Shown here: positions 39,431-48,332 of the stretch, piece after piece
Position numbering within the stretch: position 1 is the first letter of the stretch
Layout: each line of letters begins with the position of its first letter
Source: an uncultured Gallionellaceae bacterium
GTDB lineage: Bacteria > Pseudomonadota > Gammaproteobacteria > Burkholderiales > Gallionellaceae
Direction: 5' to 3'
Assembly (NCBI GenBank): GCA_903847155.1
Contig: CAINCU010000015.1
Location: forward strand, 106,517 to 170,516
Length of the DNA stretch: 64,000 bases
Program-made: the position numbers and the translations under genes
Notes under the pieces: generated by a model
What the model was told of the DNA's origin: nothing
The model's input: only the letters and a program-made list of their open reading frames with translations
Databases searched by the model: none

Positions 39431-39488
39431 CGGGGAGCGAGGAGCGAGAAAGCCGTTACTAGGCAACTTGATCCTCGCTCCTCGATCC
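39431..39488. repeat. Inverted repeat H between dnaK and dnaJ
   Basis: CGGGGAGCGAGGAGCGAG and CTCGCTCCTCGATCC form a long GC-rich stem around about 25 bp. It fills the 80-bp gap and ends 7 bp before dnaJ, where it could reduce or terminate read-through and hide the dnaJ ribosome binding site. Confidence 0.7.
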
Positions 39489-39495
39489 TTTATCA

Positions 39496-40626
39496 ATGAG
39501 CAAAAAAGATTATTACGAAGTCCTCGGCATCAACCGCGATGCCCCTGAGGATGAGATCAAAAAGGCTTATCGCAAGCTGGCGATGAAACATCATCCTGAC
39601 CGCAACCTGGACAATCCGAAAGCGGAAGAGCAGTTCAAGGAAGCGAAGGAAGCCTACGAAACTTTGTCCGACGGGCAGAAGCGCGCGGCTTACGACCAGT
39701 ACGGCCACGCGGCGTTTGAGGCGGGCGGTATGGGCGGCGGCAATCCGTTCGGTGCGGGCGGCGCGGGGGCGCAGGGCTTCGACTTCGGCGACATCTTCGG
39801 CGACATCTTCGGCGGTGGTCGTGGCGGGCGCAGTCAGGTGCATCGCGGCGCAGACTTGCGCTACAACATGGAGGTCACGCTGGAAGAAGCGGCGCGCGGT
39901 GCACAAAAACAGATCCGCATTCCGGTGATGGAAGAGTGCGCAACCTGTAGCGGTTCCGGCGCCAAGCCCGGCACCTCGGCCACCACTTGCACCACCTGCG
40001 CCGGTCACGGCCAGGTGCGCATGCAACAGGGCTTCTTCTCGGTGCAGCAGACCTGCCCGCGTTGTCACGGCAGCGGCAAGCAGATCAGTTCACCGTGCAA
40101 GGACTGCCAAGGCAGCGGGCGCGTGAAGAAACAGAAGACGCTGGAAATCAAGATTCCGGAGGGTATCGACAGCGGCATGCGTTTGCGCCACAGCGGCCAC
40201 GGTGAAGCGGGTAGCCACGGTGCACCGCACGGTGATCTGTATGTGGAAATCCACATCAAGCCGCACAGCGTATTCCAGCGCGACGGCGACGACCTGCATT
40301 GCGAAATGCCGATCAGTTTCGCCACCGCCGCATTGGGTGGCGAGATCGAGATACCGACTTTGGATAGCAAGGCCAGCATCAAGATTCCGGCGGAAACACA
40401 AAGCGGAAAAATCTTCCGCCTGCGCGGCAAAGGCATCAAGGGCATGCGCACCCATACCCACGGCGACCTGCATTGCCACGTGGTAGTGGAAACGCCCGCC
40501 AACCTGACCGAGCGCCAGAAGGAGTTGCTGCGCGAGTTTGAGACCATCAGCGAACAAGACAGCGCACGGCACAGCCCGCGTGCCAAGTCGTGGATGGGCA
40601 AGGTGAAGGATTTCTTCGGGCATTGA
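39496..40626 (+). CDS. dnaJ: Chaperone DnaJ (Hsp40)
   Basis: Type I Hsp40 of 376 residues. J domain with MKHHPDRN, a Gly/Phe-rich linker ([23 protein letters not shown]), the four zinc-finger repeats ([32 protein letters not shown]) and the C-terminal substrate domains. No clear ribosome binding site is seen; the region just upstream is the stem of repeat H. Confidence 0.97.
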   Translation: MSKKDYYEVLGINRDAPEDEIKKAYRKLAMKHHPDRNLDNPKAEEQFKEAKEAYETLSDGQKRAAYDQYGHAAFEAGGMGGGNPFGAGGAGAQGFDFGDIFGDIFGGGRGGRSQVHRGADLRYNMEVTLEEAARGAQKQIRIPVMEECATCSGSGAKPGTSATTCTTCAGHGQVRMQQGFFSVQQTCPRCHGSGKQISSPCKDCQGSGRVKKQKTLEIKIPEGIDSGMRLRHSGHGEAGSHGAPHGDLYVEIHIKPHSVFQRDGDDLHCEMPISFATAALGGEIEIPTLDSKASIKIPAETQSGKIFRLRGKGIKGMRTHTHGDLHCHVVVETPANLTERQKELLREFETISEQDSARHSPRAKSWMGKVKDFFGH

Positions 40627-40636
40627 GCTTCATCCG

Positions 40637-40707
40637 GCCACGGATGGACACGGATATTCACGGATTTAATGTTTGCTGATCCGTGTTATTCGGTGTTCAT
40701 GCGTGGC
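40637..40707. repeat. Inverted repeat C (CCACGGATGGACACGGAT family)
   Basis: GCCACGGATGGACACGGAT and ATCCGTGTTATTCGG plus GCGTGGC form long arms around a short middle. It starts 10 bp after the dnaJ stop. Confidence 0.8.
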
Positions 40708-40731
40708 TGATTCATTTACAAACACATTGAA

Positions 40732-40798
40732 GATGCCTGTCAATAGGCGATCTACACAATGCACTGCGTGAAGATTGGCGTGTTTATTGGCTTGCGAC
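40732..40798 (-). repeat. Dispersed repeat A, copy 6
   Basis: From GATGCCTGTCAATAGGCGATC to GTTTATTGGCTTGCGAC, between the convergent ends of dnaJ and the dioxygenase gene. Confidence 0.85.
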
Positions 40799-40835
40799 GT
40801 TGCTGCAAGCGGGATAATCAGATTTCACCCTGCCC

Positions 40836-41651
40836 CTACCCGAACTGAAACCCCGAAAACATCTTGCCGAACATCTGTTCGTGGTAGGTGATTTCTCCGG
40901 CATCTTCTCCCGCCGCTCCGGCGACCACCATCAACGGCAGCAAATGTTCGCTGCGCGGATGGCTGGCGTGCGCACCAGGTGCTTGTTGCCATGCGCTCAA
41001 CAGGCGCTCGCGCTCTGCCGGCGCGGCCTGCACCGCTGCGCACAACCATGCATCGAACTGTGCGGATGCCTTGGCTGCGCTTTCGCTGTTCGAAAAAAAT
41101 TCGCGCAGGTTGTGGTAGCTGTTGCCGCTGCCGACGATCAGCACGCCTTCATCGCGTAACGGCTGCAACGCGCGTCCCATCGCCAGATGTTCCGCCGCAT
41201 CGAGATTGTGTTTCAACGACAGTTGCACGATAGGCACGTCCGCTTGCGGGTAGATCAATTTGAACGGCACGAATACGCCGTGATCCAGCCCGCGTTCATC
41301 ATCCTGTTCGCTGTGGATACCTGCCTGTTGCAGCAGTTCGCGCATGCGTGCCGCGACAGATGCCGAGCCGGATGCCGGATAGGTCAGACGATAAGTATGT
41401 TCGGGGAAGCCGTAGTAATCGAACAGCAAGTTGTAGTGTTCGCTATTCAGTATAGTAGGCACGGCGCATTCCCAATGCCCGGAAATCACCAGTACGGCGC
41501 GCGGACGCTGTCCGAGCGTTGCATCAATGCCGCGCAAATAGGCGGCCAGCTTATCCCACAAAGTCGCCGGAAATCCCGGCGGTGGTTCCATGAAAAAACA
41601 CGGGCCGCCGCCGTGTGGAACGAACAGGGTTGGCAATCTTTTATTCTTCAT
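40836..41651 (-). CDS. ygiD: 4,5-DOPA dioxygenase-like extradiol enzyme
   Basis: Class III extradiol dioxygenase family protein of 271 residues (YgiD type). Metal-ligand histidines appear in LFVPHGGGP, LVISGHWE, RGLDHGVFVPFKLIYP and HPRSEHLLPLMVVAGA. YgiD opens the ring of DOPA-like catechols; the natural substrate here is unknown. Monocistronic, divergent from lemA. Confidence 0.88.
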   Translation of the reverse strand: MKNKRLPTLFVPHGGGPCFFMEPPPGFPATLWDKLAAYLRGIDATLGQRPRAVLVISGHWECAVPTILNSEHYNLLFDYYGFPEHTYRLTYPASGSASVAARMRELLQQAGIHSEQDDERGLDHGVFVPFKLIYPQADVPIVQLSLKHNLDAAEHLAMGRALQPLRDEGVLIVGSGNSYHNLREFFSNSESAAKASAQFDAWLCAAVQAAPAERERLLSAWQQAPGAHASHPRSEHLLPLMVVAGAAGEDAGEITYHEQMFGKMFSGFQFG

Positions 41652-41769
41652 TTTGGTGTCCCCGCTAATAACGCAATGTGCTTATGTTACTCGCCATATT
41701 GGGGTCGTCCGGCGCAGTTTCAATTGCGTTATTATGCGGCCTGCTGCAAACACTCAAAGGAGCTTCACT

Positions 41770-42339
41770 ATGGGCATTACGCTTATTCTTCTTGGCATTT
41801 GCGTCGTTGCGCTGATCTACAGCGTCAGTCTGTACAACAATCTGGTCAGCATAAAACACGAGGTGAGCAAAGCGTGGGCAAACATCGACGTGCTGCTCAA
41901 GCAGCGCCATGACGAGCTGCCAAAACTGGTCGAGGTGTGCAAGCAGTACAAGCAGTTCGAGCAGGAAACTTTGCAGCGCGTGATCGCCGCGCGTTCGCAA
42001 GTGCAGACGGCGCGCGAGGGGCAGGACATCGCGGCGCTGGGCAAGGCAGAAGGCATGATGCGCACCAGTCTGAGCGGTTTATTCGCGGTAGCGGAAGCGT
42101 ACCCGGAACTGAAAACCAACGAGCAGTTCATGCAACTGCAAACGCGTATTTCCGGTTTGGAGAACGGCATCGCTGACCGCCGCGAGTTTTATAACGATGC
42201 GGTGAATATCTACAACGTCGGCATCGAACAATTCCCGGCGGTACTGATCGCCAACATGTTCGCTTACATCGCGAAACCCCTGCTAGAATTCGCTGCCGCA
42301 GAAAAAACAGATGTCGATATCAAAGCGTTATTCAGCTAG
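41770..42339 (+). CDS. LemA family protein
   Basis: A 189-residue membrane protein with an N-terminal segment (MGITLILLGICVVALIYSVSLYN) and a helical bundle: VSKAWANIDVLLKQRHDELPKLVEVCKQY and the C-terminal YNDAVNIYNVGIEQFPAVLIANMF are the LemA hallmarks. Function of the family is unclear, with envelope stress and signalling suggested. AAAGGAG precedes the ATG at 41770. It heads a run with an outer-membrane gene and a GIDE-domain gene. Confidence 0.92.
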   Translation: MGITLILLGICVVALIYSVSLYNNLVSIKHEVSKAWANIDVLLKQRHDELPKLVEVCKQYKQFEQETLQRVIAARSQVQTAREGQDIAALGKAEGMMRTSLSGLFAVAEAYPELKTNEQFMQLQTRISGLENGIADRREFYNDAVNIYNVGIEQFPAVLIANMFAYIAKPLLEFAAAEKTDVDIKALFS

Positions 42340-42420
42340 TAAAGCCTTGCGGTGAATGCAACGACAGCGGGATGTATTAAATGGTCACCACAAAATTTTG
42401 AAAAACCTGAGGGATAAAAC

Positions 42421-43131
42421 ATGAAGAAAATATTCGTATTGGCAATCGCACTGGGCATCGCACAACCTGCCATGGCTGGCAGCATCAACATCGGAGGGCT
42501 TTCCGGCGGACAAGCTTCCTTCCGCGCCGTCTCGGAAGACCTCGGCTCTGCACTGAGCTACAAAGGTGTGGAACCTGCCGCAGCGCTCGGCATCACCGGT
42601 TTCGACGTGGGTCTGGAAGTCACCCAGACTTCGCTGGCCAAGACCAACGCCGCACTGTGGAACTCCATGGGCGTAAGCAACATCAGCAACCTGTATGTGC
42701 CCAAACTGGAAATCGCCAAAGGCCTGCCGTTGGACATCGACGTGGCCGGTTTCGTCTCCACCGTTCCCACCACCGGCATCAAACTGTACGGCGGTGAATT
42801 GCGCTGGGCGTTCATGCCGGGCAGCATAGCCATGCCCGCTGTAGCTGTGCGCGGTTCCTTGACTAAACTGTCCGGTGTCAGCGACCTGTCACTGAACACC
42901 AAGGGACTGGATATTTCGATCTCCAAGGGTTTTGCCATGCTCACCCCCTACGCCGGTATCGGTAAGGTGTGGACCAGCAGTTCCAGCAGCTCTTTCGCGT
43001 CCGAGAGTTTTTCCCAAAACAAGCTATTCGCTGGAGCCAACCTGAATCTGGGACTGACCAACCTCGCCGCCGAATACGACAAGACCGGCTCGGCTAAGTC
43101 AATTAGCGTCAAACTGGGCTTCCGTTTCTAA
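42421..43131 (+). CDS. Outer-membrane beta-barrel protein, YfaZ-like
   Basis: A 236-residue protein with signal peptide (MKKIFVLAIALGIAQPAMA) and alternating-hydrophobic strands ending in aromatic KLGFRF, the outer-membrane insertion signature. The early GLSGGQASFRAVSEDLGSAL and GITGFDVGLEVTQTSL resemble YfaZ proteins. It lies between lemA and the GIDE gene. Function unknown. Confidence 0.75.
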   Translation: MKKIFVLAIALGIAQPAMAGSINIGGLSGGQASFRAVSEDLGSALSYKGVEPAAALGITGFDVGLEVTQTSLAKTNAALWNSMGVSNISNLYVPKLEIAKGLPLDIDVAGFVSTVPTTGIKLYGGELRWAFMPGSIAMPAVAVRGSLTKLSGVSDLSLNTKGLDISISKGFAMLTPYAGIGKVWTSSSSSSFASESFSQNKLFAGANLNLGLTNLAAEYDKTGSAKSISVKLGFRF

Positions 43132-43165
43132 CAGGTAGCTTTTGCATGACGCACCGGTGAAAGCA

Positions 43166-44065
43166 ATGCTCGTTTCCTTTCGCCATGGTTACTCGCATCT
43201 CATCACTTCCGGCGGACAGCTTTTATTGCTGTTCGCCGGATTTTTTTTTGGCAATCGTAACGCCTGGTTATGGTGTCTCGGCTGTATGGCTATCGTCAGC
43301 CTGCTCGCCTGGTATTCCGCATTGCGCAGGCACAGGCTCATTGTGGACACACCCACCTCACGCATCGGTTCCGCCGCGCAGGGTTATGTGGAACTGCTCG
43401 GTCGTGCCCAGCCGCAAGGCGTGCCCGTTCTGAGTCGATGTTCACTGTTGCCTTGCCTGTGGTATCGCTACAAGATCGAGCGCAGGAACCAGAAGAACCA
43501 GTGGTACACCGAGTCCAGCGGCGAAAGCGATGAGCCCTTCATCATTGACGACGGCAGCGGGCAATGCGTGATAACCCCCGAAGGTGCTGAGATCATCACC
43601 CAGCACAAGGACACGTGGCAGGTCGCCGACTATCGCTATACCGAATGGACGCTGATCAAGCTGGACGAGGTGTATGCACTTGGCGAATTCAAAACGGCCG
43701 GCGGTAGCAGTAGTACGCTCACGCAAAATGATTTGGTAAATCAGGTGCTGTTCGAATGGAAACAAGATAACGCCGATCTGCTCAAGCGCTTCGACCTGGA
43801 CAACAGCGGCGAACTCGACATGCAGGAATGGATGCTGGCGCGGCAGGCCGCCAAACGGGAAGCCAACAAGCGGTTGGACGAAGTACGCGCCGAAAAGGAC
43901 GCCAACTTTATGCATCAACCAGGAGATGGTCGTTTGTACCTCATCAGCAACTTGCCCCCGGAGAAACTCGCAACCCGTTACGCCATCTGGACGTGGCTGC
44001 ATCTGGCGATTTTTTTCGGTGCTTTATGCGGATTGGCTTGGATGGGAGCGCACCCCGAGTTCTAA
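43166..44065 (+). CDS. Membrane protein with GIDE domain and an EF-hand
   Basis: A 299-residue protein. One or two N-terminal membrane segments (to WYSALRR), then a GIDE domain (LIVDTPTSRIGSAAQGYVELLGRA, CSLLPCLWYRYKIE), the fold of the MULAN E3 ligase family that bacteria often encode beside lemA. A canonical EF-hand (DLDNSGELDMQEW, about 214-226) and a last membrane segment near the C terminus follow. The start is uncertain: the ATG at 43166 is chosen, but a strong terminator hairpin lies inside the first 30 codons, and GTG 43157 is possible. Confidence 0.75.
   Translation: MLVSFRHGYSHLITSGGQLLLLFAGFFFGNRNAWLWCLGCMAIVSLLAWYSALRRHRLIVDTPTSRIGSAAQGYVELLGRAQPQGVPVLSRCSLLPCLWYRYKIERRNQKNQWYTESSGESDEPFIIDDGSGQCVITPEGAEIITQHKDTWQVADYRYTEWTLIKLDEVYALGEFKTAGGSSSTLTQNDLVNQVLFEWKQDNADLLKRFDLDNSGELDMQEWMLARQAAKREANKRLDEVRAEKDANFMHQPGDGRLYLISNLPPEKLATRYAIWTWLHLAIFFGALCGLAWMGAHPEF
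43208..43249 (+). terminator. Strong intrinsic terminator inside the 5' end of the GIDE gene
   Basis: TCCGGCGGACAGC and GCTGTTCGCCGGA pair over 13 bp (one G-U) around TTTTATT and are followed by nine Ts. It lies 76 bp beyond the stop of the outer-membrane gene, but also within codons 15-28 of the next reading frame. Confidence 0.85.
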
Positions 44066-44084
44066 CCTGTTTTATTCTATTGGC

Positions 44085-44981
44085 TCAAACCGAAAATTTG
44101 TGCCCCGGATTCAGTAAATCAACAATGCTCTGATGCCCCGCCTTGACGGCCAGATCAAGCGGCGTGTCGCCATTCTGGTACTGTGCATACCGATTCGCAC
44201 CTTTATCGAGCAGCAGCTTGACGATCTGCGTGTGGCCGTTATTGGAAGCCTTGTGTAACGCCGTCCAGCCATCGACGCTGGCCAGATTCACATCGGCACC
44301 TTTCGCAATCAGGTAGCCGCAGGCCAGCAGATGCCCGCGCGTGGCGGCCTGCATCAAAGCGGTCCAGCCGAACAGGCTTTGCACATTGGGGTCGGCTCCT
44401 TTCTCCAGCAACATCTTCACCACGTTGGCGTAACCGTTATAGGCCGCCCAATGCAATGGGGTATAACCGTTCTTGTCGCAGGTGGTAAATTTTGCGCCGC
44501 ACTTGATCAACAGCAGCGCGAATTCTTCGTTGCCGTTGAACGACGAAATCATCAGCGGCGTCCAGTCGCGCTCGTCGCGCACCTCCAAATCCACGCCACA
44601 GGAGAGGAAAACCTGCACCGCATCCTGATTGCCGTCCTCCACCGATTTCAATAATCCTTGCGGATTGAAGTCGTAACCGAGTTGTTCTATTTCCAGTCGT
44701 TTGAATTCCGGGATGTCAGCCCACGCATTGATCTCTTTGTCCTGTTCGTGCAACGAGTGAAGATAGTTACCGATGCGAACAATTTCCGCCGCCGCTTCCC
44801 GCGGGAACCCCGCCCGGTCTCCGCTGCGTTGATCCATCATCAGGTCTTGCAGATATGGCTCGATGTGCTCTGTCTCAATCAATTCGAGAATTTTACCGAA
44901 CACGCGCGGAAAGCGCTCCTCCAACACCTTCGGGTAGAGATCTTCTTTAGCGCCGAGCAGTTTGAGTAGTCTCTGATCCAT
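44085..44981 (-). CDS. Ankyrin repeat protein
   Basis: A cytoplasmic protein of 298 residues with a helical N-terminal domain (LLKLLGAKEDLYPKVLEERFPRVFGKILELI, 5-35 and on to about 105) and about six ankyrin repeats (NGYTPLHWAAYNGYANVVKMLLEKGAD, FGWTALMQAATRGHLL, DGWTALHKASNNGHTQIVKLLLDKGAN, NGDTPLDLAVKAGHQSIV). No signal peptide. The ATG at 44981 is the only ATG before the domain; the longer frame starts with TTG. Partner unknown. Confidence 0.82.
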   Translation of the reverse strand: MDQRLLKLLGAKEDLYPKVLEERFPRVFGKILELIETEHIEPYLQDLMMDQRSGDRAGFPREAAAEIVRIGNYLHSLHEQDKEINAWADIPEFKRLEIEQLGYDFNPQGLLKSVEDGNQDAVQVFLSCGVDLEVRDERDWTPLMISSFNGNEEFALLLIKCGAKFTTCDKNGYTPLHWAAYNGYANVVKMLLEKGADPNVQSLFGWTALMQAATRGHLLACGYLIAKGADVNLASVDGWTALHKASNNGHTQIVKLLLDKGANRYAQYQNGDTPLDLAVKAGHQSIVDLLNPGHKFSV

Positions 44982-45209
44982 AGTCTTGATACCGTCTCTG
45001 AAATCGTCAAGTTTGCTGTTGCATCGAGTGAACAATGTCAATCAACTCACCATCCATATAAATAGAAATTTGATGTTATCTTACTCCATTCCAGCGAGAA
45101 GTTTATGTGCGCTAACAAATAGATATATCTTCTGAGTGAGAATCAGGATTAGCACATCGCGCCAAATCAATAACGATAAATTGATCAGCAAATTTCATAT
45201 ACCAGCTTT

Positions 45210-45285
45210 GCAGCAAGCCAGTAAACACGGACATCCTCATCAAGAAGACAATGTAGATCGCCTATTGGCGGGCATCTCCACGAGG
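45210..45285 (+). repeat. Dispersed repeat A, copy 7
   Basis: From GCAGCAAGCCAGTAAACACGG to CGCCTATTGGCGGGC plus ATCTCCACGAGG, 37 bp beyond the emrB stop. The rest of the 280-bp gap between emrB and the ankyrin gene shows no gene. Confidence 0.85.
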
Positions 45286-45321
45286 TGCAATTTCCAGGTG
45301 AATTAAAGCAACCTATCCAAC

Positions 45322-46836
45322 TCACTCCGGGCTGACCTGCACCGGTGCAGGCGCACCTTTAGCCGGCGTACGCACCAGCAGGATCAACGGCAGCATCACC
45401 ACAAAGTTGATCGTGGCAAACCAGAAGCTGTCAATGTAGCCGATGTTCTGCGCCTGATGGATGACGGCCTTGGCGGCGAGCGCGATGCCTTGCGGGTCTT
45501 CCGAGCCGAGATGCAGCGGCGCGAGATAAGCGTGCAGTGTATTGCTGTAGGGTGTGATCTCGCCGCGCATCAGGTTCCAGGTCTGTTCGGTGGTGCGTGA
45601 GAAATACGTGGCCAGTATCGAGATACCCAGAGCTGAACCGAAGGTGCGGATCAGGCTGTAAATGCCTGCCGCTTCGGCAGCAACCGCTTTGGGCAGCGTG
45701 GTAAACGCCAGCGTGGAGATGGGCACGAACACCAGCCCCATGCCCATGCCCTGCAGGATCATCGGCCAGATCAAATCACTGGCGCTGATGTCGCCGGTGA
45801 AGCGCGTCATCAGATAATTTCCCGCGACACTACAGGCGATGCCGATCAGCACAAAATTGCGCGGCGGAAACCTGCCGGAAAATTTGCCCACGAAGATCAT
45901 CACAAAGAACGAAGCCAGTCCGCGCGGCGCCATATACAGCCCGGCCTCGAACGTGGGGTAGCCGAGGAAGTTTTGCAGGAACAAGGATTGCAACACCATG
46001 CCGCCGAAAAAGCCGACCCCGATGGTGGTCATGATCAGACTGGCAACCAGAAAATTGCGGTCGCGAAAAATGCGCAGATCGAACAACGGATGGTGCTTGC
46101 CGGTGAGCGTATAGATAATGAAAAAGGCGAAGGCGATCACCGCCACCACCGTGGCGAAAATCAGCATCTGCGAACTGAACCAGTCATCCTGATTGCCGCG
46201 ATCCAGTACCAGTTGCACCGCACCGATACCCACCGCCAGTGAAGCGAAACCCAGCCAGTCCATGCGCCGCTCTTTCGTGGGAGTATCGGGAACGTAGCGC
46301 ACGGCAAGAATGAAGGAAGCAATGCCGACGGGCAAGTTGATATAGAACGTCCAGCGCCAGCTAATCACTTCGGTGAGCCAGCCGCCCAAAGTCGGCCCCA
46401 GGATGGGCGCGACCATCACCCCCATCGCCCAGATCGCCATCGCCTTGCCGCGCTGCTCGCCGGGATAAGTTTGCAGCATGATGGATTGCGACAGCGGCAC
46501 CAGCGACGCGCCGAACACGCCCTGCAGGAAGCGGAACATCACCATCTGCGCCAGACTGGTCGCCATGCCGCACAGCGCAGATGAGATAACGAAACCCGCG
46601 ATACTGATGAGCAGGAAACGTTTTTGCCCGAGGCGGTCGGTGATGAAACCGGTGAGCGGCATGAAGATGGCGGAAGCGATCAGGTACGAAGTAAGCACCC
46701 AACTGATGTTGTCCGGCGTGGCGTCGAGCTGCCCCGCCATATTGGGCAGCGCCACGTTGATGATGGTGGTGTCCAGCACCTGCATGATGGTCGCCGACAT
46801 CACGGCGATGCTGGTAAGTACCCGTTGGCTGTTCAT
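45322..46836 (-). CDS. emrB: EmrB-type multidrug efflux permease (DHA2 family)
   Basis: Fourteen-segment MFS drug/proton antiporter of 504 residues. LDTTIINVALPNMAGQLDA and VLTSYLIASAIFMPLTGFITDRLGQKR are the DHA2 signatures. It pumps hydrophobic toxins with the adaptor EmrA; the outer-membrane channel gene is not in the window. It starts 7 bp after emrA. Confidence 0.92.
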   Translation of the reverse strand: MNSQRVLTSIAVMSATIMQVLDTTIINVALPNMAGQLDATPDNISWVLTSYLIASAIFMPLTGFITDRLGQKRFLLISIAGFVISSALCGMATSLAQMVMFRFLQGVFGASLVPLSQSIMLQTYPGEQRGKAMAIWAMGVMVAPILGPTLGGWLTEVISWRWTFYINLPVGIASFILAVRYVPDTPTKERRMDWLGFASLAVGIGAVQLVLDRGNQDDWFSSQMLIFATVVAVIAFAFFIIYTLTGKHHPLFDLRIFRDRNFLVASLIMTTIGVGFFGGMVLQSLFLQNFLGYPTFEAGLYMAPRGLASFFVMIFVGKFSGRFPPRNFVLIGIACSVAGNYLMTRFTGDISASDLIWPMILQGMGMGLVFVPISTLAFTTLPKAVAAEAAGIYSLIRTFGSALGISILATYFSRTTEQTWNLMRGEITPYSNTLHAYLAPLHLGSEDPQGIALAAKAVIHQAQNIGYIDSFWFATINFVVMLPLILLVRTPAKGAPAPVQVSPE

Positions 46837-46843
46837 GCGGGTG

Positions 46844-47830
46844 CTATTTCAGATACACCGTCACAGTCGCCGTGGCACCGATGCGCAGCGGGTGCTCGGC
46901 ATCGGTCGGCGTGAGCTTGATGCGCACCGGCACGCGTTGCGCGATCTTCACCCAGTTACCCGTGGCGTTTTGCGGCGGCAGCAGCGAGAAGGCAGTACCC
47001 GTGCCACCGCTTAAACTTTCCACCGTGCCTTTGAAATGTTGCCCCGAATACATGTCGATCTGGATGTCCACGTCCTGGCCGGGATGGATGCCCGCTAATT
47101 CGGTTTCCTTAAAATTCGCATCGATGTGAAAACTGTCCTGTTCGATCAGCGCAAACAACGGTACACCGACGTTGACCAGCGATCCGGCAGCGAGCGAGAA
47201 ATTGCTGATCTGCCCGTTCTGCGTGGCCGTGATATGAGTGTGTTCCAGATCGAGCTTGGCCTGCGCGATGGCGGCCTGCGCCTTCAACACGTCGCCGCGC
47301 TCTTCGGGCTTCACCGGTACGGACAGCGCCTTGCTCAATTTGGCGCGCGCCTGATCCAGAGATGCCTGCAAAGCCTGCATGCGCGTCTGCGCATCATCCA
47401 CGGCTTGCTGCGAAAGAAAATGCTGTGCCACGAGTTCCTTGTCACGCGCGTAACTGCTTCGCGCATTGGACAGATCGCCCTCGGTCTGTGCCACTTGCGC
47501 CCGCGCCGCGCCAACTTCCGCGTTGTCCTGCCGTGCGCTTTGTTTCGCCAAAGCCAAGTCGGCTTGGGCACGATTCAAAGCGATAGTAAAAGGTTCAGGA
47601 TCGACATCGAACAGCGCATCGCCTTTATGCACGTACTGGTTATCCTTAACATACACGGCGGTCACGCGGCCGGCGACTTGCGCCGCCACGTTCACCACAT
47701 CGGCGTTGATATAGGCATTTTCGGTGCTACGCGAACGCCCGGAAAAATGCACAACAGCATAACCGCCAAGCAGGGCGACCAGCACCAGTGCAATGGCAAT
47801 AGGTTTTTTATTGGCGACGATACGTTTCAT
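46844..47830 (-). CDS. emrA: EmrA-type membrane fusion protein
   Basis: HlyD-family periplasmic adaptor of 328 residues: one N-terminal membrane segment (KPIAIALVLVALLGGYAVVHF), first lipoyl half (VNVAAQVAGRVTAVYVKDNQYVHKGDALFDVDP in pieces), a coiled-coil hairpin (about 80-165), second lipoyl half and a beta-barrel domain (FKETELAGIHPGQDVDI). It couples EmrB to an outer-membrane channel. Its ATG overlaps the marR stop by 4 bp. Confidence 0.92.
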   Translation of the reverse strand: MKRIVANKKPIAIALVLVALLGGYAVVHFSGRSRSTENAYINADVVNVAAQVAGRVTAVYVKDNQYVHKGDALFDVDPEPFTIALNRAQADLALAKQSARQDNAEVGAARAQVAQTEGDLSNARSSYARDKELVAQHFLSQQAVDDAQTRMQALQASLDQARAKLSKALSVPVKPEERGDVLKAQAAIAQAKLDLEHTHITATQNGQISNFSLAAGSLVNVGVPLFALIEQDSFHIDANFKETELAGIHPGQDVDIQIDMYSGQHFKGTVESLSGGTGTAFSLLPPQNATGNWVKIAQRVPVRIKLTPTDAEHPLRIGATATVTVYLK

Positions 47831-48258
47831 GCGATTGTTCCCAGTTTGCTACGAATATTGTTCAGTACATCAAATGCGGTTTTGATCTCGGCCTGGCTCA
47901 AGCCGTCCAATACTTCCTTGCGCAAATCGGCGGCGTAAGAGCGGATCTCGGTCACCACTATTTTTCCCGCATCGGACAAATGCAGATGCTTCACCCGTCG
48001 GTCGGTCTCGCTGCCGCAGCGTTTGAGCAAGCCTTCGCGCTCCATGTGATCGACCAGCCTGACCAGCGACGCGGCTTCAATACCCATGTACTGCGCCAGT
48101 TCGTGATGGGTACAGCCGTCGTGGCGCGAGAGATGAAACAACAACAACCAACGCGAATGCGAAAACCCCAAAGGCCGCAAACGCCTATCCAGCTCATTGC
48201 GCCATGCATGCGTCGCCATAAACATCGACTCCGCAAATTGCTCGTTCAAGGATTTCAT
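47827..48258 (-). CDS. MarR-family regulator of emrAB
   Basis: A 143-residue winged-helix regulator: HDGCTHHELAQYMGIEAASLVRLVDHMEREGLLKR is the helix-turn-helix and wing, with SETDRRVKHLHLSDAGK following. First gene of the operon and coupled to emrA, so it probably represses its own promoter until a drug-like ligand binds. Confidence 0.9.
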   Translation of the reverse strand: MKSLNEQFAESMFMATHAWRNELDRRLRPLGFSHSRWLLLFHLSRHDGCTHHELAQYMGIEAASLVRLVDHMEREGLLKRCGSETDRRVKHLHLSDAGKIVVTEIRSYAADLRKEVLDGLSQAEIKTAFDVLNNIRSKLGTIA

Positions 48259-48332
48259 TATTTGTTGGCTGACTAATGGTTTGCTTGCTAACTATTTTCG
48301 CGGAAAACAGCGCTGTTGTCGAGACCCATAAT

